Positions 1 to 8,877 are shown, counted from the stretch's first letter. The stretch: DNA of 64,000 nt from JALOLG01 sp963776935 (GCA_963776935.1 CAVZOP010000015.1:372001-436000), one strand, 5' to 3'. A program made the numbers and translations. Notes: generated from the letters alone by a model not told the origin.

Positions 1-1073
1 CCCACGACGCCGCGCCGCTCGAGCACACGTTGGACCGGAACGTCGAAGTCGGCCGTCGTGAAGATCTCGGTCATGTCGGCCACACCGCCCACGAACGCGA
101 AGCTCCGAACCCCTGCCAGCACGTCATGGATGGCGTGCACCAGCGTGAACGTGAACTGGGCGAACTCGGCGACCGAGCCCGAGATGTCGCACAGCACGAC
201 GACGTCCGGGCGGTGCGGATGGGTTCGCCGGAGGGCCGGGTCGATCGGGATCCCACCGGTTTGCAGTGACCGGCGGAACGTCCGGCGCGGATCGAGACGG
301 CCCGTCGATCGCGGCCGGCGGCGGCGGCCGACGCGGGCGGCGAGCTGGCGGGCGAGCGGTTGCAAAGTGCGGCGCAGCTCGGCGAGCTCGGCGCTCGACA
401 GCGAGAGCACCGGCCGGTCGAGGGCACCGACGGGGAGCTCCTGATCGCCGTCCTCGCCGGACATGGAGAGACGGTTCTTGGCGATCTCGTCGGCGAGCGC
501 GCGGCGGAACTCTTCGAGTGCGCGGGCGATCTCGTGGCGGCGCAGCGAGAGCTCGAACTCCGTCAGCTCCCCCTCAGTGCGCAGCCGGCGCATCACGGCG
601 GAGAGCATGTTGGCGAGGTCGAGCGCACGCATGATGCGGTGGATGACGAGACGGTCGCCGGCGTCGTCGCCGCCGTACATCGCCACCGCCCTGGCGGCGA
701 GTGCCCGCATCGCGTCGGTGTCGCCGCGTGCCGCCGCAGCACCGACGTCGTGGGACAGGGTTGCCGCGGTCGGCGGATCCGCCGCGATGTCGGGGGGCAC
801 GGGAGCACCGGGCTGTTCGGGCATCGCCGCGCCCGGGGCGAACACGAGGTCGAACGCCCGGTCGAAGACGGCCAGGTCCGGTTCCCGTGAGATCATCACC
901 GCCCGAAGGGCACTGCGAACCAGCTCCCGGTCGAGCAGATCGAGCAACATCAAGGCCCGGGTCGCATCGATCAGGTCCCCCGTCGCGACGTCGATCCCGG
1001 CCCGCCGGAGCACGACGGCGAGACGCGTCACGTGATCGACCATCGGGCCGCCGACCTGGGATGATGGCGTCAT
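1..1073 (-). CDS. VWA domain (CoxE-like) protein, partial
   Basis: The reverse-strand frame begins with ATG at 1073 (MTPSSQVGGP) and stays open to the window edge, so the C-terminus is missing. The N-terminal half is helical and charged, typical of the CoxE-like family. Near residue 296 is a clear MIDAS motif, D-I-S-G-S, in the context VVVLCDISGSV, followed by a VWA Rossmann-like segment. CoxE-like VWA proteins usually sit beside a MoxR/CoxD AAA ATPase and help assemble or remodel metal centres or complexes; that partner would lie beyond position 1. A second in-frame Met ten codons downstream (PMVDHV) is an alternative start. This protein is distinct from the VWA gene at 45259-46513. Family call is confident; the exact role is not. 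Confidence 0.85.
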   Translation of the reverse strand, partial: MTPSSQVGGPMVDHVTRLAVVLRRAGIDVATGDLIDATRALMLLDLLDRELVRSALRAVMISREPDLAVFDRAFDLVFAPGAAMPEQPGAPVPPDIAADPPTAATLSHDVGAAAARGDTDAMRALAARAVAMYGGDDAGDRLVIHRIMRALDLANMLSAVMRRLRTEGELTEFELSLRRHEIARALEEFRRALADEIAKNRLSMSGEDGDQELPVGALDRPVLSLSSAELAELRRTLQPLARQLAARVGRRRRPRSTGRLDPRRTFRRSLQTGGIPIDPALRRTHPHRPDVVVLCDISGSVAEFAQFTFTLVHAIHDVLAGVRSFAFVGGVADMTEIFTTADFDVPVQRVLERRGVV

Positions 1074-1246
1074 CTCCGATCACACTAGGCAGCGCCGACG
1101 GCGCGTCAATTGTGCCTGCAAGGATTTGACACCACCGGAGCAGCGACCGAGACTGTCAGGCGGGAACGTCGTCCGTAGGAAGTCAGCAGTCGTTCAGCGA
1201 CTGCGCATCGAAGCACCGTGACCGGACGCCGGAGGGAGTCAGCACC

Positions 1247-1741
1247 ATGACGGGCTACGTGACCAAGTTCGGGTCACTCGACGACTACACCAAGGGTGGT
1301 ATCGACCTCATCGACGGCGAGGCCAAGCACTACGCGTTCTCGAACATCTTCGAGGTCGCGTCCCACGCCAAACCGTGGGAGAAGATCGCCGTCGGCAAGA
1401 ACATGGAGTACGTGCTCGAGGTGATCCGCGCCGAGGGCACCAGCGAATGGCGGACCTGCGCCCACGACGAGTTTCCGCTGTGCATGGACGGTGAGGTCAC
1501 GGTCGAGTTGGTCAAGCTCGACGACCCGCTGGCGCCGGAGGGCAAGAACGGCTCGATCGCCGTCGGCGGCGATCCGGTCGGCACGCCGATGGGCCGCATC
1601 GTGCTCCGCAAGGGCCACATGGCGCTGCTGCCGGCGAACGCCGCGTACCGCTTCTCGTCGGCGACACCCGGCGTGATCCTGCTGCAGACGGTCCAAGGCG
1701 ACGACACCATCGAACGCTGGGCCGAGATCTGCCTCAGCTGA
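1247..1741 (+). CDS. pnpC: Hydroquinone 1,2-dioxygenase, small subunit
   Basis: A 164-residue protein preceded by a GGAGGGAG ribosome binding site, followed 59 nt later by the large subunit. Length and pairing (about 18 kDa plus 37 kDa) match the two-subunit hydroquinone dioxygenases PnpCD/HapCD of 4-nitrophenol and 4-hydroxyacetophenone degraders. Those enzymes cleave hydroquinone to 4-hydroxymuconic semialdehyde with Fe(II) and O2. The small subunit is a cupin-like partner without the iron site. It ends in a hydrophobic beta-barrel segment (GHMALLPANAAYRF). The call rests partly on its neighbour, whose iron-binding residues are diagnostic. First gene of the catabolic operon running to 7179. 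Confidence 0.85.
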   Translation: MTGYVTKFGSLDDYTKGGIDLIDGEAKHYAFSNIFEVASHAKPWEKIAVGKNMEYVLEVIRAEGTSEWRTCAHDEFPLCMDGEVTVELVKLDDPLAPEGKNGSIAVGGDPVGTPMGRIVLRKGHMALLPANAAYRFSSATPGVILLQTVQGDDTIERWAEICLS

Positions 1742-1748
1742 ACGACAC

Positions 1749-1785
1749 GACCAGAGACTGACCAGAGACTGACTGACCAGAGACT
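1749..1785. repeat. Three copies of an 11-bp direct repeat
   Basis: GACCAGAGACT occurs at 1749-1759, 1760-1770 and, after a 4-nt GACT partial unit, 1775-1785. It fills the gap between the two dioxygenase subunit genes, just before the large-subunit start. Confidence 0.9.
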
Positions 1786-1800
1786 GATAGGGATGCACAA

Positions 1801-2781
1801 ATGAGCGACACGTTGATCGAAGTCCAGTCATCCGGACCCAACTCCGACGGCTACCAGGAGTTCGACCTCGGCGGTTTCCACTTCCGTCGCGACGAGTACT
1901 TCGCCCACATCACCTGGCCCACGGGCGGGCACGTGATGAGCATCGACACGTTCCTGCACGCGCTGCAACGCGACATCGCCTGGGACTTCTTCTACGGCAC
2001 GGTCAACTTCGACCACGTCTTCGGCACCGTCAACCACTACGGCACCGTCGACATGTTCGCCGGCCGGTTCAACGACGCCTACCGCAAGGCCGAGCTCGAC
2101 CACTCCGAGAACTACGAGACGCCGCTGATCCGTGAGACGTTCAAGGCGATGCTCGACGACTGGACCAACGAGGGCTTCGACCCGTTCGCCAGCCCGGCCG
2201 AGACCGACAAGCCGTTCGGTGTCAAGCACGGGTCGAACACCGAGGCCGTGACCCGGCGCCGTGTGACCGCGTCCCGGATGGTCGGCGTCCCCGGCGACGA
2301 GCAGATCCGCACCGACGAGACCCACACGATCAACCGGATGTTCGCCGACGTGACGCAGGATGCACCCGAGATCCATGCCGAGCCCGGATTCGAGGACGAG
2401 GTCGCGGCATTCAACCTGTTCGCCTACCTGAGCCGGTCCGATGTCACGTGGAACCCGTCGGTGGTGAGCGTCTGCAAGGCCAGTCTCTATTGCCCGACCA
2501 CCGAGGAGTACATCCTCCCGGTCGTGCACGGCAACGACCGCGTCGAGTGGTTCGTCCAACTCTCCGACGAGATCGTGTGGGACGTGCAGGACCGCGACAG
2601 CGGTGCGGCACGTGCCAAGGTGACGATGAAGGCCGGCGACGTCGCCGCGATGCCGGGCGACATCCGCCACCAGGGCTACAGCCCCAAGCGCTCGATGCTG
2701 CTCGTCTGGGAGAACGCCTCGCCCGAGCTTCCCGAGATGATCCGCACCGGTAAGGCGAGCGTCTACCCCGTGGACTTCTGA
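1801..2781 (+). CDS. pnpD: Hydroquinone 1,2-dioxygenase, large (catalytic) subunit
   Basis: A 326-residue protein, close to the size of PnpD/HapD. The metal site of PnpD (His256, Asn258, Glu262, His303) is reproduced with the same spacing: H243-x-N245-x3-E249 in VHGNDRVEW, and H290 in DIRHQGYS, exactly 47 residues after the first His. This makes a ring-cleaving hydroquinone dioxygenase very likely. The product, 4-hydroxymuconic semialdehyde, would be oxidised to maleylacetate, the substrate of the reductase at 4906. No 4-hydroxymuconic semialdehyde dehydrogenase is visible in the window. The upstream gap holds three copies of an 11-bp repeat. Confidence 0.9.
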   Translation: MSDTLIEVQSSGPNSDGYQEFDLGGFHFRRDEYFAHITWPTGGHVMSIDTFLHALQRDIAWDFFYGTVNFDHVFGTVNHYGTVDMFAGRFNDAYRKAELDHSENYETPLIRETFKAMLDDWTNEGFDPFASPAETDKPFGVKHGSNTEAVTRRRVTASRMVGVPGDEQIRTDETHTINRMFADVTQDAPEIHAEPGFEDEVAAFNLFAYLSRSDVTWNPSVVSVCKASLYCPTTEEYILPVVHGNDRVEWFVQLSDEIVWDVQDRDSGAARAKVTMKAGDVAAMPGDIRHQGYSPKRSMLLVWENASPELPEMIRTGKASVYPVDF

Positions 2782-2798
2782 GCGCGGTCTGATTCGCG

Positions 2799-3665
2799 AT
2801 GGCCTCCGTCGTCTCGCTCGCGGAGGCCGTGACGACGCTCGTGCGCGACGGCGACACGGTCGCCCTCGAAGGGTTCACGCATCTCATCCCCCACGCCGCC
2901 GGTCACGAGCTGATCCGTCAGCGCAAGCGCGACCTGACGCTGGTGCGGATGACGCCCGACATGGTGTACGACCAGTTGATCGGCGCCGGCTGTGCCCGCA
3001 AGCTGATCTTCTCGTGGGGCGGCAACCCGGGCGTGGGGTCGTTGCACCGTCTGCGCGACGCGGTCGAGAAGGCGTGGCCGCGGCCGCTCGAGATCGAGGA
3101 GCACAGTCACGCCGGGATGTCGGTCCGCTATGTCGCGGGCGCGTCGGGATTGCCGTTCGGCGTGCTGCGCGGCTACGTCGGGACCGACCTGCCCAAGCAC
3201 ACCAAGACGATCGCGACCGTCTCCTGTCCGTTCACGGGTGAGGAGCTGACGGCCGTGCCGGCGATCAACCCGGACGTGTCGATCATCCACGCCCAGCAGG
3301 CCGACCGCTCGGGCAACGTGCAGCTGTGGGGCATCGTCGGCGTGCAGAAGGAGGCGATCCTCGCCGCCGATCGGGCGATCGTCACCGTCGAGGAGGTCGT
3401 CGACGAGTTGACGCCGCGGCCGAGCGGGGTCGTCCTGCCGGGTTGGACGATCGACGCTGTCTGCGAGGTGCCCGGCGGATCGCACCCGAGCTACGCGATG
3501 GGGTATTCGGTCCGCGACAATGGCTTCTACCAGGCGTGGGACGCGATCGCCCACGATCGCGACACGTTCGCCGACTGGATCGACCGCCACGTCGTGTCGA
3601 CCGCCGACTTCACCGAGTACCGCCGCTCGGTAGGTCTCGACAACAACCTGTCCGCCAACCACTGA
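2799..3665 (+). CDS. CoA-transferase subunit A (3-oxoadipate CoA-transferase-like)
   Basis: A 288-residue class I CoA-transferase alpha-type subunit of the glutaconate/3-oxoadipate (GctA/PcaI-like) kind. It has the family's glycine-rich CoA-binding region near the N-terminus (LEGFTHLIPHAAGHELI) and a SWGGNPGVGS segment. In this operon the expected substrate is 3-oxoadipate made by maleylacetate reductase, activated with succinyl-CoA. Start ATG 2799 lies 17 nt after the dioxygenase stop. The partner subunit is at 4151; unusually, a SnoaL-like gene lies between them. Substrate assignment is inferred from context. Confidence 0.85.
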   Translation: MASVVSLAEAVTTLVRDGDTVALEGFTHLIPHAAGHELIRQRKRDLTLVRMTPDMVYDQLIGAGCARKLIFSWGGNPGVGSLHRLRDAVEKAWPRPLEIEEHSHAGMSVRYVAGASGLPFGVLRGYVGTDLPKHTKTIATVSCPFTGEELTAVPAINPDVSIIHAQQADRSGNVQLWGIVGVQKEAILAADRAIVTVEEVVDELTPRPSGVVLPGWTIDAVCEVPGGSHPSYAMGYSVRDNGFYQAWDAIAHDRDTFADWIDRHVVSTADFTEYRRSVGLDNNLSANH

Positions 3666-3679
3666 ATCGAGGGGACCCG

Positions 3680-4141
3680 ATGGCCATCGCCCAGCAGATC
3701 ATGACCGACGAGCAGCGCAAGAGCGTGGCGCTCGAGTACCTGAAGGCGTTCGACAACGGGGGCGTGACGTCGACCGGCGATTCGATCCTCGCCCTGTTCG
3801 CCACCGACGCCCAGGTGATGTTCCCGAAGTGGGGCATCGCCACCGGCCGTGACGAGATCGGGCAGATGTTCGGCGACGTCGGCGGCACGATCAAGCAGAT
3901 CGTCCACCACTACTCGAACTTCAACTGGATCATGACGGGCACCGACGTGTTCGCGTGCGAGGGCACGAGCCATGGCGAGCACGAGGCGGGTCCGTGGCGC
4001 GCCGGCGTGCCGGAGTGGGGCGCCGGGCGCTGGTGTGACGTGTTCGAGGTGCGCGACTTCCTGATCCAGCGCTGCTTCATCTACCTCGACCCCGACTATG
4101 CCGGCGGCGACAAGGGCCGCTACCCCTGGATCAAGGACTAG
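3680..4141 (+). CDS. SnoaL-like / NTF2-fold protein
   Basis: A 153-residue protein starting at ATG 3680 behind a good GAGGGGA site. Its pattern is that of the NTF2-like superfamily: an N-terminal helix (QRKSVALEYLKAFDNGG), a strand with LFATDAQVMFPKWGIATG, then C-terminal barrel strands (WCDVFEVRDFLIQRCFIYLDPDY). Members include small hydrolases, isomerases and binding proteins, so no reaction can be assigned from sequence. Its position between the two CoA-transferase subunits makes a role in hydroquinone catabolism likely, for example handling a reactive ring-cleavage product. Confidence 0.8.
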   Translation: MAIAQQIMTDEQRKSVALEYLKAFDNGGVTSTGDSILALFATDAQVMFPKWGIATGRDEIGQMFGDVGGTIKQIVHHYSNFNWIMTGTDVFACEGTSHGEHEAGPWRAGVPEWGAGRWCDVFEVRDFLIQRCFIYLDPDYAGGDKGRYPWIKD

Positions 4142-4150
4142 AAGAACCGC

Positions 4151-4900
4151 ATGCCGGCGACGTACACCAGCGACGAGATGATGATCGTGTGTGCGTCGCG
4201 TGCGCTCGACGACCGCAGCCGGTGCTTCGTCGGCATCGGTCTGCCGAGCACCGCCGCCAACCTCGCCCGGCGGCTGCATGCTCCGGAGTGCGTGCTCGTG
4301 TACGAGTCGGGCTGCATCGGCGCCAAGCCGACCCGGCTGCCACTGTCGATCGGCGACGGCGAGCTCGCCGAGACGGCCGACGCGCTCGTGTCGGTTCCGG
4401 AGATCTTCGCCTACTGGTTGCAGGCCGGCCGGATCGACGTCGGGTTCCTCGGCGCCGCCCAGCTCGATCGCTTCGGCAACATCAACTCGACCGTGATCGG
4501 CGATTACACGCAGCCGACGACCCGTCTCCCGGGCGCCGGCGGCGCGCCCGAGATCGCGGCGTCGGCGGGTCATGTGATCGTGATCGTCCGCCAGTCGGCG
4601 CGCACGTTCGTCGAGCGGTGCGACTTCCGTACGAGCGTCGGGTTCGGCGACGGTCCGGGGAGCCGGGAGGACTACGGCCTGCGCGGGAACGGACCCGATC
4701 TCGTCATCACCGACCTCGGCATCCTGCGACCCGACTTCGACACGTGTGAGCTGGTGCTGACCAGCCTGCATCCCGGCATCACCGCCGAACAGGCGGTCGC
4801 CGCGACGGGTTGGCCGCTGCGCGTCGCCGACGACGTGTCGATCACCCATGCGCCTTCGGAGCTCGAGCTGTCGACGCTGCGGGCACTCGTCGCCGCGTGA
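4151..4900 (+). CDS. CoA-transferase subunit B (3-oxoadipate CoA-transferase-like)
   Basis: A 249-residue beta-type subunit of a class I CoA-transferase. The catalytic glutamate is recognisable as E52 in LVYESGCIGAKP, the E-S-G motif of GctB-type subunits, which forms the glutamyl-CoA thioester. It should pair with the protein at 2799 to transfer CoA to 3-oxoadipate. It begins 9 nt after the SnoaL-like gene and ends 5 nt before the maleylacetate reductase start, so all are very probably one transcript. Confidence 0.87.
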   Translation: MPATYTSDEMMIVCASRALDDRSRCFVGIGLPSTAANLARRLHAPECVLVYESGCIGAKPTRLPLSIGDGELAETADALVSVPEIFAYWLQAGRIDVGFLGAAQLDRFGNINSTVIGDYTQPTTRLPGAGGAPEIAASAGHVIVIVRQSARTFVERCDFRTSVGFGDGPGSREDYGLRGNGPDLVITDLGILRPDFDTCELVLTSLHPGITAEQAVAATGWPLRVADDVSITHAPSELELSTLRALVAA

Positions 4901-4905
4901 CCGCC

Positions 4906-5992
4906 ATGCGATTCACCTACGAAGCGCTGCCGGGGCGCATCGTGTTCGGTGCCGGCCGGCGCTCCGAGATCCGTGCCGAAGTCGAGCGTCTCGGTGGGAC
5001 GCGCGTGTTCGTCATCTCCGACGGGCAGGCCAAGGCGATCGCCGACGAGCTCGCCGGATCGCTCGGTGCACTCGTCGCCGCCCGATGGGACGAGGTCGTG
5101 CAACACGTCCCGGTCGACCTCGCCGACCGCGCCCGGGCGGCGGTTGCCGACGCACGTGCCGACCTGATCGTGACCGTTGGTGGCGGCTCCTCCACCGGAT
5201 TGGCCAAGGCGATCGCGTTGACCACGAGGCTGCCGATCGTCGCCGTGCCGACCACGTATGCGGGCAGCGAGCAGACCACCATCTACGGGCTCACCGGTGG
5301 CCGCCACAAGCAGACCGGGCGCGATCTCGTCGTGCTGCCGAAGGCCGTGATCTACGACGCCGAGCTCACCCTCGGGCTGCCGCCCGGTGTCACCGGGCCG
5401 AGCGCGTGCAACGCGCTCGCCCACTCGGTCGAGGCGCTCTGGGTGAAGGAGGCCAACCCGGTGACCACCGCGCTGTCGCTGGAAGGTGTGCGGGCGATCG
5501 CCGCGTCGCTCCCACGGGTGATGGCGGATCCAGGCGATCTCGACGCGCGGTCGCAGCTGCTGTACGGCGCCTACCTCTCTGGGGTCGCGCTGGCCACCAC
5601 GTCGGCCGGCCTGCATCACAAGATCACCCACGTCCTCGGTGGCACGTTCAACCTCGTCCACGCCGATGCCCACTCGGTCGTGCTCCCGCATGCGGTGGCC
5701 TTCAACGCGCCGGTGCTGCCGGCTGAGATGGCGCGCCTCGCAGAGGCGCTGGGGACGCCGGGCGAAGATCCTGCGGCGAGCCTGTGGGATCTGGCGACGG
5801 CATCGAACGTCCCAACGTCGTTGCGCGCGCTCGGCCTCGATCGCGACCAGCTCGCCGAGGCCGCTGTCGCGTGCGGCGGCCGAGATCACCGACAACCCCC
5901 GACCGGTCGACGAAGCCGCGCTCCTCGGCTTGCTGGAGCGCGCCTACGACGGTCTGCGTCCGACACGTGTCGAAACCGGAGGATCATCGTGA
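4906..5992 (+). CDS. macA: Maleylacetate reductase (frameshifted near the 3' end)
   Basis: Iron-type alcohol dehydrogenase fold, starting at ATG 4906 (MRFTYEALPGRIVFGAGR). It reduces maleylacetate to 3-oxoadipate with NAD(P)H. The nucleotide-binding motif GGGSSTGLAKAIAL and the His-rich metal region (AHSVEALW, HHKITHVLGG, HADAHSVVLPH) are visible. The frame slips near 5875: the first frame degenerates after EAAVA, and the expected end (RAAAEITDNPRPVDEAA through to VETGGSS) continues in the next frame to a TGA at 5990-5992. The corrected length of about 360 residues is normal. The stop overlaps the thiolase GTG start. The slip looks like a one-base sequencing or assembly error. Confidence 0.9.
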
Positions 5993-7179
5993 GCCACGAG
6001 AGCTACATCGTCGACGCCGTCCGCACGCCGATCGGCAGGATCGGTGGCGCGCTCGCCGGCGTGCGTCCCGACGACCTGGCGGCCACGTCGGTGCGGGCGC
6101 TCGTGGAACGGTCGCCCGACCTCGATCCGTCGACGATCGACGAGGCCTACTTCGGCGACGCCAACCAGGCGGGCGAGGACAATCGCAACGTCGCCCGGAT
6201 GGCGGTGCTACTGGCCGGCCTGCCGACGACGATCCCGGCGGCGACGGTGAACCGGCTGTGCGGCTCCGGGCTCGAAGGCGTCATCGCCGCCAGCCGGGCG
6301 GTGTCCGTCGGCGACGCCGACGTCGTGATCGCCGGTGGCGTCGAGAGCATGTCGCGTGCGCCGTGGGTGCTGCAGAAGCCGGCCAAGGGCTATCCGACGG
6401 GACACGAGCAGCTGTGGAGCACGACGCTCGGGTGGCGGATGACCAACCCCAAGATGCCCGACGAGTGGACCGTGTCGCTCGGCGAAGGCGCCGAACTGCT
6501 GGCCGACAAGTACTCGATCTCGCCGCGAGGAGCAGGACGTCTTCGCCCACGGGTCGCACCAACGAGCCGACGCGGCGTGGGACGCGCCGGTCACTTTGCA
6601 GGCCGAGATCGTGCCGGTGCCCGGAGATCGAGCGCGACGAGTGCGTCCGCGCCGACACCACGATCGAGAAGCTGGCCACGCTGCGCACCGTGTTCCGCGC
6701 CGACGGCGGCACCGTCACCGCCGGCAACGCGTCGCCCATGAACGACGGTTCGGCGGCGCTGCTCGTGACGTCGCTCGGCCGGAGTCGCGCGCACGGGTCG
6801 CGAGCCGATCGCCCGCATCCGGTCGGCCGCCACGAGCGGGGTCGAACCGCACCTGTACGGCATCGGACCGGTGGCGGCCGCCCGCGCCGCGTTGCGTCGC
6901 GCCGGCATCGAGTGGGGCGACCTGTCGAGCGTCGAGCTCAACGAGGCGTTCGCCGCCCAGAGCCTGGCGTGTCTGCGCGAGTGGCCCGAGCTCGATCCCT
7001 CGATCGTCAACCCGCTCGGCGGTGCGATCGCAATCGGTCACCCGCTCGGTGCGTCGGGCGCCCGCATCCTCACCACGCTCGTCCACCACCTCGCCCGCAC
7101 CGGCGGCCGCTACGGCATGGCGGCGATGTGCATCGGCGTCGGCCAGGGCATCGCCGTCGTCGTCGAGAACTTGCGCTGA
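5989..7179 (+). CDS. pcaF: Acetyl-CoA acetyltransferase / 3-oxoadipyl-CoA thiolase (three frameshifts)
   Basis: GTG start at 5989 overlaps the macA stop (GTGA) and has GGAGG six bases upstream. All thiolase signatures are present but spread over three frames: N-terminal DAVRTPIGR, nucleophile Cys in NRLCGSGLEG, then NEAFAAQ, GHPLGASGARI and the C-terminal Cys region MAAMCIGVGQG. Slips occur near 6525, 6620 and 6780. It would cleave 3-oxoadipyl-CoA to succinyl-CoA and acetyl-CoA, ending the hydroquinone pathway. Three slips in 1.2 kb leave no complete frame. It is either a decayed gene or, more likely given similar slips nearby, carries indel errors. Confidence 0.85.
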
Positions 7180-7199
7180 GCAGACCTTCCAAGCAGCGA

Positions 7200-7871
7200 T
7201 CAGGGTCCGCCGCGCCAGTGGTCGATGCGGTGGTGGTCGGGTTTGAAGCCGTGCTCGACGCCCCACAGCACGGCCTGGGTGCGGCTCTTCACGCCGATCT
7301 TGCGGTACGTGGACCGGATGTACGACTTGACCGAGTTCACGCTGAGGAACGCGGTTTCGGCCAGTTCGGCGTTGCTCTTGCCCTGCGTGATGAGGGCGAG
7401 GATCTCCGACTCGCGGGCGGTGAGGCCTTCTGATCGTCCGGGCCAGTCGAGTCCGGTCGTCGGCCGGGATCGGCCGGGGGTGGGCTGACGACGGTGTCGC
7501 CGGCGTGGATGGCTTCGAGGGAGGCGACCAGGTCGCGTGCGGGCAGGGTCTTGGACAAGTAGCCGTTGGCCCCCTTGCGCAGTGCGCTGTCGATCAGGTC
7601 GGGATGGAAGTTCCAGGTGTAGACGACGACACGTCGGGCGCGGGGATTGGCGACGAGCACCTCGATCTCGTCGTGGTCGGCCTCCGGCTGGGCGAACGAG
7701 TCGTACAGCACGATGTCGACGTCGTCCTTGAGCGGTGTGTTGAGGTCGATCTCGACGACCATGATCCGGTCGCGAGTATCGATCGAACACCTGCGCCAGA
7801 CCGATCAGCACGATCTCGTAGTCGTCGACGAGGGCGACGGCGATCGGACCGTTCGGCGATGTGGTGGGCAT
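7200..7871 (-). CDS. LuxR/NarL-family response regulator (two frameshifts)
   Basis: Reverse-strand gene starting MPTTSPNGPIAVALVDDYEIV at 7871. The receiver domain has the acidic pair (VDDYE), a phosphoacceptor Asp in VDIVLYDSF and the conserved Lys in GYLSKTLPA. The C-terminal LuxR helix-turn-helix reads LTARESEILALITQGKSN... through SRTQAVLWGVEHGF. Slips near 7770 (after QVFDRYS) and between 7435 and 7490 separate the three coherent segments. It diverges from a STAS gene, and a pair of CCCC/GGGG palindromes lies between the two starts. No sensor kinase is adjacent. Confidence 0.85.
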   Translation of the reverse strand: MPTTSPNGPIAVALVDDYEIVLIGLAQVFDRYSRPDHGRRDRPQHTAQGRRRHRAVRLVRPAGGRPRRDRGARRQSPRPTCRRLHLELPSRPDRQRTAQGGQRLLVQDPARTRPGRLPRSHPRRRHRRQPTPGRSRPTTGLDWPGRSEGLTARESEILALITQGKSNAELAETAFLSVNSVKSYIRSTYRKIGVKSRTQAVLWGVEHGFKPDHHRIDHWRGGP

Positions 7872-7886
7872 GCCGATCACGGTAAA

Positions 7887-7921
7887 CACCCCTAGGGGTG
7901 TATTCAATACCCCGTTGGGGT
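7887..7921. promoter_or_regulatory. Twin palindromes in the divergent regulator/STAS promoter region
   Basis: A perfect palindrome CACCCCTAGGGGTG (7887-7900) is followed by ACCCC-GTT-GGGGT (7909-7921). Their centres are about 21.5 bp apart, two helical turns. They lie 16-50 bp upstream of the response-regulator start and 55-89 bp upstream of the STAS start. This is a likely operator, plausibly for the LuxR-type regulator itself; that assignment is inference. Confidence 0.6.
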
Positions 7922-7975
7922 GGTTGAGTTGACCGTCAAATGACGACATCAGCGTGGCCGAAGGAAGCAAGCTCG

Positions 7976-8297
7976 ATGCCGAGCAATGAACACAGCCGAC
8001 TCACGATCCACGAGGCCGGCGACGCACTGTTGCGTCTCGTCGGCGAGGTCGACGTGGCGACGGCGCCCGAGCTGGCGCGGTACCTCGACAACGACCCACG
8101 CGTCCGTGTGATCGACATGGCGCAGGTGACGTTCATCGACTCGAGCGGCCTCAAGGTCCTCGTCGTCGCCAACCGGTCACACGACGCGTCCGACATGATC
8201 ACGCTGCAGCCGGTGCTCGCGCGCCGTGCGCCGGGTACTGGAGCTCGCCGGGATGACCGAATGGCTCGGCGTCGCTCCCGAACAATCGCCCGAGTAG
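7976..8297 (+). CDS. STAS-domain anti-sigma factor antagonist (frameshifted)
   Basis: Small SpoIIAA-like protein. I chose ATG 7976 because AAGGAAG lies eight bases upstream; an in-frame ATG at 7940 lacks a site. The core is textbook: a strand with LVGEVDVATAPELARYL and the phosphoserine loop VIDMAQVTFIDSSGLKVLV, where the serine of DSSGL would be phosphorylated by an anti-sigma kinase. After TLQP (near 8215) the frame slips and the natural end RVLELAGMTEWLGVAPEQSPE continues one frame over to TAG at 8295-8297. Corrected length is about 107 residues. It probably acts in a partner-switching stress circuit; no RsbW-type kinase is in the window. Confidence 0.85.
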
Positions 8298-8377
8298 CCG
8301 GCCGGCAGCGCCGTCCACCGCCTGGTCACTCCAGCAGGGTGCTCGGCCGATTCAGGTGACGAGGCGCGGCGGAGGTG

Positions 8378-8877
8378 CTACGCGGGCGTGCCCTCTGCCG
8401 GCTCGCGCTCTTTGATGCGCAGCAGCCAGGCCGTCGTTCCGAGCAACAACACCACCACGCCGAGGACACCGATCTGCCAGAGCTGGTCGCGGAACGTCGA
8501 GCCCTTCCCGATGTCCTCCGCGGCCTTGACGGACAGCACCACGATCTCCTTGATCGAAGCGATGATGCCGACGAGCAGGAAGGGCTCGGCCACGAGCTCC
8601 CGCTTGGCAACCGTGGTCCGCACCGCCGACAGCAGCTCGACGAAGATGAACACGAGCAGCAACGTGTCGAGCACCTCGACGATCGGGCCCGAGCCGAGGC
8701 CGTCGCGAATGTCGAGCAGCTCGTCGGCCGGCGACCACGAGCAGCACACCGGCGGAGACGACGAGCAACGACGGCGATCCCGACGTAGACGGCGTCCTCG
8801 GCAATTGCCAGGGCGGCGTCGGCCCGCTTCGCCGCGACCCTCGTCCTGCGGCGGTCGCTCGAGCACGGCCGGATCAT
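8378..8877 (-). CDS. PsiE-like membrane protein (frameshifted)
   Basis: Reverse-strand gene of about 165 residues after correction, starting near ATG 8877. Four hydrophobic segments can be seen: IAEDAVYVGIAVV.., LLVVSAGVLLVVA, the helix around VEVLDTLLLVFIFVELLSAV, AEPFLLVGIIASIKEIVVL, and the C-terminal LWQIGVLGVVVLLLGTTAWLL. The charged KRELVAEPFLLVGIIASIKE pattern is typical of the phosphate-starvation-inducible PsiE family, whose function is unknown. Two slips between about 8730 and 8770 break the frame in the second membrane segment. It converges with the STAS gene. Confidence 0.75.

Noticed and set aside
1126..1154. Sigma-70-like promoter (TTGACA at 1126) for the hydroquinone operon
   Set aside because: The -35 is perfect but no acceptable -10 lies at 16-18 bp, so I do not annotate it.
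5989..7179. Programmed ribosomal frameshifting in the thiolase and other genes
   Set aside because: Slips differ in site and direction, lack slippery heptamers with downstream structures, and are spread across unrelated genes; indel errors explain them better.
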